NCBI GenBank assembly: GCA_905178155.1
Contig: CAJINV010000005.1
Span: 5,523,747-5,587,746, forward strand
DNA length: 64,000 bases
Reading direction: 5' to 3'
Source: Amoebophrya sp. A120
Taxonomy: Eukaryota; Sar; Dinophyceae; Syndiniales; Amoebophryaceae
A program made the position numbers and the translations under genes. A model generated the notes under the pieces. That model was not told where the DNA came from. It ran no database searches and saw only the letters and a list, made by a program, of their open reading frames with translations. Each line of letters begins with the position of its first letter. The stretch's first letter is position 1. Positions 54,860-63,385 of this stretch are shown in pieces.

Positions 54860-57800
54860 ATGAAGGAGGTTGTCTACGACAACTACCGACCAGACTGGTG
54901 GTCTGCGACTACTGCCACAGGAGAACAACAAGCGACCTCCTCAGCTGGTGGTTCTTCAACATCCGCCTCGGCAACGACCGGAGCAGTACTAGATCCTGCT
55001 ATCGCCTTGGCGGATCAAGATCCCGACGCGGACCTCCCCCGCGATCTGCATCTGTACCTGCATGGCGAGTGGAATTCGGATTTCGACCCGGAGCACAGCC
55101 ATCTCTACCAAGTTGCGAAAGAGATTTACGCGCAGCAGCACCAGGAGAATTTGCGAAAAGAATCCTCCAAACCCTCCGCCATAGAAGCGCAGAACAGAAC
55201 AAAGCGATTGGAACAGGCGGTGGGCGGAACAACAGGAACTAGCCCCACAATTTCTGGTCGTGCTACAGAAGACCACGTAGTTGACCATCATGCTACAGAT
55301 CACGCGAGCTTTGCTCCCGTACAAGTAGCTTCCGACCCAACCCCACGGCGCACGCCCCAAGTCGCGCCAGCGAAGAGCGCGGCGGCACTGGCGATTGAGT
55401 CGCCGCCGGTACCGCCGGGGTTGATGCCGAGTGGGGACCACGAAAGGGGTTCTTTACCACGACCTTTGAAAAGCTTTGCGCTGACAGCAGATGGGGAGCA
55501 TGAGCAAGGGGAAGGGGAATCACTACAGGCCGCACCCAGCGCAACCTCCCCCCTCGCGTCTTCTTTTCAATCTCTGATGCAGGGCTTGGAAAAGGGCCGG
55601 GACGCGCTGCTGCAGGGGTTTGCGGAGCTGAATGCGGGCGGCGGGGACGAGGACCATGCACAGCACTCACCATCAAACTACTTCTCGAAAAAATCCATTG
55701 GAGGTGACTATGGATTGAGCGAGGGGGATCCGATCGTGTTAGCGACCGCGATGAGAACGAACCCGGGTGGTGCATCAACTACAACTATGCCTGCTTCTAC
55801 AACGAAATTAGATTTAGGCAGCACGGTAGATCAGCAACAAGCACCCGGTCGTCCCCCCGGCGCAACCAGCTTGAGCACGAAACTGTCCACAGCGATAGGG
55901 CCGACGCCCTCGGATCTCTCTATGGGGTTCTCAAACTACGTTACATTCTCAACTGTATACATGAATTTCTAATGCAAGAATAGCACAGGTCAGAGGGAGA
56001 GCCTTGCGCGTCTTGCATTACAGATTTGGCGCGGATTCTAGTGCTATTATTTAGCCCTCCGATAATTTGTCATGCGAAGCAGCTTCATCGTCTGGGCGGC
56101 TGGCGGCTCATGGTCATTTTGCATGACAAATCATGCAACAGTTGAGATGAGTGTAACGCTTGAGAGCTCCATACTCTCTCGCCACAGAATCCCGACCAGC
56201 ATCACCGCGGTGTGTTCCCACGCCAGGGAGTCGGTCGTGTTGTTCGAAAAGCAGGGTAGCTCCTCTCGCACCAGCAGTGGTAGTTCGTCGACATCCTCTT
56301 CTACTGTCCCACTATACTGGAGCGCCCCGTCCTGCATGGAGACCCTGCACTGTCCCGCGACAAAATCGAGGTTCGGAGAAAAAGTCGAAAAAGAGAACAG
56401 CGCGGGGTTTGAATTCATCGTGAAAAAGCGAACTTCCTCTGCGGAAAGGAAAGGGATTTCGCCCTCGAATCTTGGTGGGGAACTAGATTTCGCCGGGGAC
56501 AAGGAAAAAAGCTTTCAACTGCGAGATGAAAGTAATGGTGATCATCAAAACGATAGTACCAGTAGACTCGGCTATGGCGCCTTGGCGCTCAGATCGCGGT
56601 CCCCGGATGCTGAAAATGAGGATGAGGGGATATTAAACAACTTCTACCCGCCGCTCACCGAAGACGTCCTTCTCTCCCAGCTCCCTCTGCCGGAGCAGAA
56701 GCAGCAACGCCTGGTAGCGAATGCAACGCCGCAGAAGAAGCTCCCCTCCACTTCCAACGCAGTCGTGCACCAAATTACAACGTCGAAGATCAATCCGGAG
56801 GACCACTTGGCGAGCAACAGCAGCAAGCTCGCCTTGTCCGACTTCCCGGTCTACCATGACAAATCGAAACGAAAAACGGTGGTTGTTGCAGACAATTTCG
56901 GGTCAGTCCATGAGTTTTTCCTACCGCACCACAACGAAGTTAAAAATCCTGTCGCGGATAAACCCGACCCAGATTCATCCGTGGAAATCGGCACGGACAA
57001 CGATTTCTCCACCACAAGAGGATTTTACACGGGCGGGAGGATCATGAATTTCGCGCCGAAGTATTTGAAATCGCAGGAGCAATTTTCCCCAAGTTCGAAA
57101 ATCAAGTACCAGAAAATCTACAAATCCCCCGACTGCCTGTACGCTACGGACGCGACCAGGGGATTAGTGGAGCTGGATTTTAACAAAAAGGAGGTGAAGT
57201 TTCTAAATTGCGTAGAACGTCGTAGTTGTTGCAGGCGGCGGGGGCAGGAAGCTGGTGAAAGAACTACCGGGGTGGACGAGCAGGAGCCGATAAAGACCGG
57301 GGTGGAGGGGATCCGGATGATTCTCAGCGAGTACGACATCGAAGTCGAGGGACACCTGGTGGGACCCTCCTATCTCATGAACAGCGGGATCAAGCTCAGC
57401 TTTCCGACCGGGTTCAAGTGCAAGGAGTTGCTCGAGGCGAAGGAGGCGGTATTCAAAATTCCGAAGGCGAAGGCGGAGTACACGACGTTCCACGATAAGG
57501 TGTGCCAGCTCCTGAAAGCGCGCGCCGAGGAGGCTCTGAAGGGGGTCCGCGATTCCATCGAGCAGGTCCTGGACTACACGAGGAGCATGCAGGAGTTCCT
57601 GAGCCGGGCAAGGTATAGCTACTTAGCATTCACAGCGTGGTAGCTTCTCGCAGCACCTTCTTGATAATACCGCCCGGCGCTCGGCTCGAAAGACCTAGCG
57701 GTCGGCCGGGGCCAGTGCTGGTCGCTGGGTGACACAAGCGCGCCGCCTTTCTTAGCAAAAGCCCGCCGACTTTGGCACGGCCTGGGGCGGTCGGGGCTGG

Positions 57801-60800
57801 TAGCTGTTTCCGTGTGATGGTGATTGGCGCGGCGCAGATCAAAAGCCCGTAGGCTTGGCGCCCTGCTTTTGCACCCAGGAAATGCGCATGGGAACGCAGC
57901 CGGCGACGCAGCGCGCCCTTTTGTAATCTTTCAGCCGTTTCATGTGCTTCGATTTTAGTGTGTGCGCTTCTCTTTTCGCTTTGTGTTTCTCTTGCAACTA
58001 TGGCAAGGGTGGGCAGCCATTCCAATAAAACGACAAAAAACAGCAACCGCGCGATCCGGGACAACCTGGAGATCGCACTGCAGGTCTTCGCCAAGGGATC
58101 GGACGATTACCAGCGGGCGGCCCGCTGCATAGCGTATCTCCGGTACACTACGGAAGAGCTCGACGAGGAAGCGATCCAGGCTGGCGAGGAGGCGAAGCTG
58201 GAGGCGGCCTATCTCAGGAACAATGTGCCCACAAATTACATCTCGCGGCCGCTACTTGCATGCCGGATTCCGTTTTAATGAAAGAGAGCCGTCCTTGTCT
58301 CGTTTTGTGGGCCCGTTTTTCCATTGCATAGGGTGGACACCATCTTTCGGACCGCGTTCGACCGGGTGATGGGGTACGGGTTGTTCTCGGATGCTGGAGT
58401 TGCTATGTCCAAGTTGCGGGAGCTGGTGAAGTACTCGTTCAAGGACATGCTGAATGACACGGACAAGAAGTTGGAGGAGAGCCTGACTTTGATCGACAAA
58501 TACACGACCAACGCAACGAAGTTTCTCGATCAGAATGAGCTGATGTGCCTGACCGCAGTCGCGAAGAACATCACCTCGGCCATCCACCAGAAAAACCGCA
58601 CCGACCGCGTCGACGACAAGGCCGAGAAGGCGACGAAGACCCGGAAGCAGAAGGACGCCGACAAGGCTGCGGTCCCGGCGGCGAAGCGCCAGAAAAACAA
58701 CGCCGGGGCGGCGCGCATCGCGGCGGCGGCCGAACTAGCGGAAGACGAGGACAAACACGGGATTAAGGCCGGCGATGACAAGATGTTTGCGGACTTCTTT
58801 TCCGACGACTTCGCGCCGTCGCCGAGTGGGAAGGGGAAGAGCTTGTTCGCGAGCAAGTTGCTCCAGATCAAGAACAAAACGAAGAAATAAATTCAATAGT
58901 TCCTAGAAGTTTTCCTTAGATAATTGACGAGCCCGAAATTGATTCGAATCAAATCAGCAGGCCGCACCTACACAGCAACAGGCGAAGCGCAAAAGGCTTC
59001 CACCTAGACAGAGCCCGGAAGGAAAGACCTTCAAAAATATCTTAGATCGTTGCGGATGAATTTCTGAGGCTCCTACCCAAGCTAGACAAGTCCGGACTTT
59101 AGAAAGCCAGGGGCGAAACAACTTGTAAGATGAACACGGCGAAACCTGTTTTGGTGGTGCTCCGACATGCTCCGTGGCCGGCGACGAAACCTGCAGGCGG
59201 GCGTCGTTTCATCTGCGCGCAATGAGGGCGTCAAAATTTTAAAATCGCTGATATTAATAAGATCATCTTGGGAACTTGGACCTTTTGAGGGCAGGAAGCT
59301 GGTGAAATAACTACCGGGGTGGACGAGCAGGAGGGGATAAGACACGAAATCGGATTCGCCAACGGGATCTGCGCAACGGACCGGCATGTGTTTTTCACGG
59401 ACAGCATATCCAGGAAGAAACTACACCCAATCCAGTTTATGCATGACATGCTCATGCATGATTTGCATGACAAATTGGATGTGGATGGGCCTTTTTTTGT
59501 GGATACAGCAGCGAGGATATCACGCCGTGGTTGGTGTATCGAGGGAGAAAAGGTGGAAATAAAGCTGATGGAAGTACTAGCTCGAGTAGTGGAACCCAAA
59601 CTTCCTCTACGTCAGGAGCAACATCCACTTCCACTACCCAAAATAGCAGCACATCATCAACCTCCCTCCACCGCTCCTACGCGATCGAAGAGGCCCTCTC
59701 CATGGACATCGCGCGGTGTCAGCCGAAGGGGAGGCTGTTCTGCTACGACAATGAGACGAAGGAGACGGAACTTTTGAAGTCCGGTCTCTATTGCCCAACA
59801 GCGGTAGCCGTCTTGCAGCATCACGGGATAGCGCAGTCGCCAACAGCGCAGTCGAGAAGTAGCAGTCCAAGCATCCCATTCGCGACACAAGGAGGAACTG
59901 CCGTTCTTAACGCTCCTCCTGTGCTAAAAATGGACCCCCACCATGGGCCCCAGGGGCAGTCGGGGCAGGCCGGGGGGAGTACTGGAACATTATTCCAGTC
60001 TCTCGCGCACAATATCAAATGCAAAAATGTCTGGGTCTGGAAGGATGTAACTTGTGATGTTGCATTTGGATTCTACAAAAATCTGTATTGCATGAACAGC
60101 AAAAGAGGCCCAGCTTTTGCGACGGCGAGACGGCATTTCTCATGCGGTATAGGCATCAGGAAGCCATCACAAAATCTGTGATGCTAGGTCATGCATCACA
60201 GACATCAGGAGTCATGCGAAATGTGAATGACAAACCTTGAATCCTTCCAGACCCAGACATTTTTGCAGTTGATACACAAGATTCACCAGCAAACTGCTTT
60301 TCTGTTGATCGCGGAAGCGTCGATATCCAAGCAAAAAGTGTGTAAGTGTAACTTTTTTGCAGAAACAGCATCACAGATTTGTTTTGCATGACAGAGACGA
60401 GAACCTGTGATGCGTAGCTAGTACGCGAAAACACGTATGAAAATTATAGCCTCTGATGCACATCCAGCATGACAAGTGTAACTGTATTGCAACGTCCGCA
60501 ACATAAAGCTACAGTTACGCGCGTGTTTTCTTGCATACTCAAAATTGCGGATTGTGAAGTTCAACGTGGTCACGAGAGAGATCGTGTTGGTCATTGCGGA
60601 CAGATATGAATCGCAAATATGTCCGGGTCTGGAAGGAAGATGCAAGGTTTGTCATGCTTGTCTGGCATGACTGAAAAGTTTGTAATGCGTGTCCAAGAAG
60701 AGAGCCTTTTGCTTGTCATGCAAGCCGCACTGTTTGTCATGCGGAAAACGCAACACGAAGCCGCGCAAATATTTTTCATGCTTGGCTGTGCATTACGGAG

Positions 60801-62026
60801 CTCAGCATGACAAGTTTCCAGAGGACCCAGACATATTTACACTAGATAACAGACTACCCGGCGTTCCGCTGTCCCTGTCGCCGACAATAACGATCGGGAG
60901 CACGACGAATAGCAGTAGTGGTGGTGGTGGAAAAAATCGACCGGCCGGCGCGAACAATTCCTCCCCGAACCATTTCACCTCCGTCTGGGTTTCCTTGGCG
61001 CCACACTTGATCGTCGACCGCTCTGCAACGTCCCCCACCAGCTTATTCAAAACCTTCGTCCCGAACTTTCTCCAGAAGCAAATCACCAGCTCCGCCGGGG
61101 GAAGGAGTTTGTTCCACAAAACGTCCAGCACAACCCACGCGTCCTCCCCCACGTCCGTTCTATTGCCGTCCGGTGCTAACCCGGTCGTGAGTTTCACGGC
61201 AGCAACCGCGACTAGTTTCTTTTCGAAAATGTCGGAGAAGATTCACCTCCCGGGAGTCACTAGTACAGGATCTACTTCGACGACTGATGGTTTGACCTCT
61301 TCTAAAACCTCCTCCCACGGCATTCCGAAGGGTGTTGCGGTGAAACTCGACGCGCGGAATGGGGACGTGATATGGATTGCAAAGATGTCTGGGTCTGGAA
61401 ACTTGTAATGCTAAAAGTGAATGATAGACGCACTACAATACGCAGCTACGCATGGCAAGCTGCGTTTTTGCATGACAGGTAAGAGGGCCTTTTCGTGCCG
61501 ACGCAACACAGATTCTCGAGCCATGCCAGACAAGCATGACAGACTTGCACTCTTCCAGGCCCAGACACATTTGCACTGCATACGTGATCGAGTATTACCA
61601 TGCGGACTTGTTCGCTATTGGGGCGAAGATGACGAACGTGGACGTGCCCGAGGCGGTGAGAGAGCCGGTCACAGAGGAGGACGTCGTGGTGCGGTCAGTG
61701 AGGGAAACGACCGACGATGACGGGTGCAGGTTGTTGATGATCTGTCAGGGCGACAAAGTTGGGAAGTTTTCTTTCAACTTGAACTATGGATTGCAAAACT
61801 ACCGACCATGGCATTGCTGCACTAGTGGTAATTACATTACATTACAACTTTGCTCTGCTTCTGCATGACAAGTGAAATTTGTTATGTTGATTTACCTTAC
61901 GAAGTAATGCATACACGCAACCACTACGAGTGCGATACTTTTGCAGAGGATACCAGCGCGAAAATTGAAACGATCCGGAGGGCGGGACTAAGTAAGAACA
62001 CGGGAGGCGGTGGGGACGGGGAGTAG
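54860..62026 (+). CDS. strictosidine-synthase-like (APMAP/SMP-30 type) beta-propeller protein
   Basis: Exons 54860-55920, 56179-57286, 59334-59406, 59511-60012, 60280-60323, 60543-60604, 60854-61370, 61588-61784, 61958-62026 give 1,210 residues. Landmarks of the family appear in the right order after excision: SPDCLYATDATRGLVELD (family: LYVADAYFGLL), EGIRHEIGFANGICA then HVFFTDSS (family: NGLDV..VYFTDSSS), KGRLFCYDNETKETELL and LKSGLYCPTAVAV (family: GRLLKYDP..LYFPNGVAL), LLIAEASISKLRIVKF (family: VAET..RILRY), IADRLPGVP (family: DLPGYPDN) and VWVSLAP. This is a six-bladed propeller hydrolase-like family; an enzyme activity is not predictable because linkers are long and the catalytic residues were not mapped. 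The N-terminal 400 residues are disordered. A 2,047-bp insertion carrying another gene interrupts it. Confidence 0.72.
55921..56173. mobile_element. introner-like element, family E (253 bp)
   Basis: Left arm TATGGGGTTCTCAAAC..GTTACATTC; right arm GTAACGCTTGAGAGCTCCATA-type. Perfect repeats CTCTC. Excision joins TPSDLS|RHRIPTS. Confidence 0.9.
57242..57286 (+). repeat. 45-bp direct repeat, left copy
   Basis: Begins GGGCAGGAAGCTGGTGAA and ends GGACGAGCAGGAG. Matches 59289-59333 at 44 of 45 positions. It encodes QEAGERTTGVDEQE in the propeller frame. Deleting 57287-59333 leaves one copy and joins VDEQE|GIRHEIGFANG in frame. Confidence 0.85.
57317..58890 (+). CDS. nested gene of unknown function inside the insertion
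   Basis: Proposed exons 57317-57612, 58008-58227, 58336-58890 give 356 residues. Start: the first ATG after the left 45-bp repeat. Its frame is open to and through the repeat, so a fusion with the host propeller gene is not excluded. The product is helical and charged: SEYDIEVEGHLVG, a Lys/Glu helical part, DDYQRAARCIAYLRYTTEEL, FRTAFDRVMGYGLFSDAG, then a basic Lys/Arg-rich stretch with a nuclear-signal look (AAKRQKNN) and an acidic/Phe C-terminus (DDKMFADFFSDDFAPSPSGK). No family recognised. Intron 1 is GT-AG; intron 2 is not canonical. Its intron type and GC-rich codons set it apart from the host gene. Confidence 0.55.
57613..58007 (+). other. GT-AG intron of the nested gene (395 nt)
   Basis: GCAAG|GTATAG ... 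ATGGCAAG|GGTGGG; joins FLSRA|RVGSHSN in frame. GC-rich interior, pyrimidine-rich 3' end. GGCAAGG occurs at both boundaries, which hints at an insertion origin. Confidence 0.65.
58228..58335 (+). other. non-canonical 108-nt intron of the nested gene (boundary ambiguous by 3 nt)
   Basis: The frame closes at TAA 58276-58278 and reopens after 58332. A 108-nt removal bounded by GTG at 58225 and at 58333 joins AAYLRNNV|DTIFRTAF. No GT-AG choice keeps frame. The ends can pair (GCCCACAAA with TTTGTGGGC). Confidence 0.5.
59289..59333 (+). repeat. 45-bp direct repeat, right copy
   Basis: Second copy of the repeat at 57242-57286, with one substitution (G to T), which leaves the frame open. Confidence 0.85.
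59407..59505. mobile_element. introner-like element, family B, diverged (99 bp)
   Basis: Left arm TATCCAGGAAGAAACTACAC is decayed; right arm GGATGTGGATGGGC with tip TTTGTGGATA is clear. Perfect repeats CAGCA. Excision joins HVFFTDS|SEDITPW, rebuilding the hallmark F-T-D-S-S of the propeller family. Confidence 0.87.
60013..60274. mobile_element. introner-like element, family A (262 bp)
   Basis: Starts TATCAAATGCAAAAATGTCT and ends CATTTTTGCAGTTGATA. Perfect repeats CACAA. Excision joins FQSLAH|KIHQQTA. Confidence 0.92.
60324..60537. mobile_element. introner-like element, family L (214 bp)
   Basis: Left arm TATCCAAGCAAAAAGTGTGT; right arm TTACGCGCGTGTTTTCTTGC with tip ATA. Flanks GTCGA / CTCAA (3 of 5). 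Excision joins LIAEAS|KLRIVKF. The exon before it (60280-60323) is 44 nt. Confidence 0.8.
60605..60848. mobile_element. introner-like element, family A second subtype, inverted (244 bp)
   Basis: Left arm TATGAATCGCAAATATGTCC; right arm CCCAGACATATTTACACTAG with tip ATA. Perfect repeats ACAGA. Same orientation as the 22624 copy. Excision joins VLVIADR|LPGVPLS. Confidence 0.9.
61371..61582. mobile_element. introner-like element, family A second subtype (212 bp)
   Basis: Left tip TATGGATTGCAAAGATGTCT; right arm GGCCCAGACACATTTGC with family C type tip ACTGCATA. Perfect repeats CGTGA. Excision joins DARNGDV|IEYYHAD. Confidence 0.9.
61785..61952. mobile_element. introner-like element, family C, decayed (168 bp)
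   Basis: The left arm is degraded (TATGGATTGCAAAACTACCG); the right arm is normal (GCGATACTTTTGCAGAGGATA-like). Flanks TGAAC / CCAGC match only 2 of 5. Removal of element plus 5 bp still keeps frame: FSFNLN|AKIETIR. Confidence 0.72.
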
Positions 62027-63385
62027 GAAGTTCACGGAAGACCAGAAGTATTAAGCTGGGTTGTTGCAGGCTTAAGAGATAAAGAAGACCGGAGCTGCTG
62101 CATGCTGATTCTACTACATCCCTACTGCAACTATAGCTCTCTATGAAAATATATGCAAAAAATAACGCCGAACGAACATCAGCAGAAAGGGATTGAAGCT
62201 GCAACTTAGACACAAGTTGTACTAAACTACGGAGATGATGATAAAACACGCCCTGTTCTCCCCCGTGCTCTCAAATAAAAAGATCAGCTCAGGGTGCTCA
62301 GATCGTGCTGCCATATTTAGCGGCATTTTTTTCTCGGAGCAAACATGTCCTGATTGAAAGGATTTTTACCTTCACCACCTGCGTAAGGAAAGATCTACAT
62401 AACAAAATAGGATTGTTGCAACTACCACGGAGGAGACAGATCTCGTTGTATCTTTGACGAACATGTTTATTTGTCAAGTTTTTTTTTCATGTTGATGTTC
62501 AGATTTTTGCAGAACTCTCGAACTTTTCGATTTTTTGCAGAATTCCAATCCAAAAAAAAAAATCATCTTCATTATCATTTGCGAAGATCTCACTATCGAC
62601 TGACCCAAACTACAAGTGTTATCTCCTGGTGGACGTGGTGGACATCAACGCACCCTGCCCGCCCTTGCAAACCCGAGTTGTACGAGTCATGCTAGTATTA
62701 ACGCCCTGATTTTATTCCTTTGACGACAAATCTCCTTCTGCAGTCAAGATACGATAGAATTTCAATTTCTTGTTTTGATGGCACATTGCTGTCTGTCTGT
62801 GTTTTCCATTTAGGCCAAATACCAAGGTGGTTGACCTTTCAATAGCTTCACGACCTGTAGTGCCTTCTATCGAAGACAATTAAGCAAAAAAAAATAGCTC
62901 TGGTTTTGATGGTATCTATTGGTATTGCTGTATGTATAATCTAAATTACGTTGTTCAGAGCGCTTTTTAGGCACTCCTAATATTCCACCAAAATTTATTA
63001 AAGCAGCAACTTTGATGTCTAGCTTGTCTGGAGTGTAGCTGTTGGTGGCAGAGAAAGAGTTGCCGCACCTCGCACTGAACGGCGTTGTTATTTGGAGGAG
63101 CACACGACAACACACCCGCTTTTCCTGTTTCATCATTTTGTTTCTATCCGAAATTTTACTTGTTTGATTTTGTGCAAGACGACCTGATTATTGACGGAGA
63201 TTTTTCTATGTTTCCCGTCCTTATTTGTTGATACACAGACACATAGTTGCACGCTCGTAAGCAGCTGCACACATCCCTAAATACAACGTTCCCGTTTCGA
63301 TACTTGAGTTCTACAACTTTTTCGCCCCATAATTCATTCCTGTTCTTGTGTGCAGTGCTTCATTGTTCAGATTTTTTGAAAATAA
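62027..63385. other. intergenic spacer, no gene seen
   Basis: About 1.36 kb of AT-rich sequence; frames under 90 codons only, no element or RNA gene recognised. A T-rich stretch at about 63320-63380 precedes the next ATG. Confidence 0.6.

Larger units (their letters stand above)
57287..59333 (+). mobile_element. 2,047-bp insertion carrying its own spliced gene
   Basis: The unit lies between, and includes one copy of, a 45-bp direct repeat. It interrupts a conserved part of the propeller protein. No terminal inverted repeats were seen and no transposase or reverse transcriptase recognised. It holds the gene at 57317-58890 and about 400 bp of non-coding sequence after it. It is GC-richer than the intergenic spacers and has no introner-like element of families A-O. 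It may be removed as a giant intron, or may disrupt the host gene. Confidence 0.65.

Noticed and set aside
57317-58890. The nested gene as a viral or transposase gene
   Set aside because: No catalytic motif of integrases, transposases, reverse transcriptases or capsid proteins could be seen; left as unknown.
590-61952. Recurring protein tails such as CKSIVLV, CKNVWVWK and KMSGSGNL at the ends of many open frames
   Set aside because: They are translations of the family C and family A inverted termini read past the exon edge, not a conserved protein domain.
590-61952. Assigning the elements to a known DNA transposon superfamily
   Set aside because: A 5-bp repeat with TAT..ATA ends does not match the usual hallmarks I know (for example 8 bp for hAT, TA for mariner, TTAA for piggyBac, CAC ends for Transib), and no transposase is present here.
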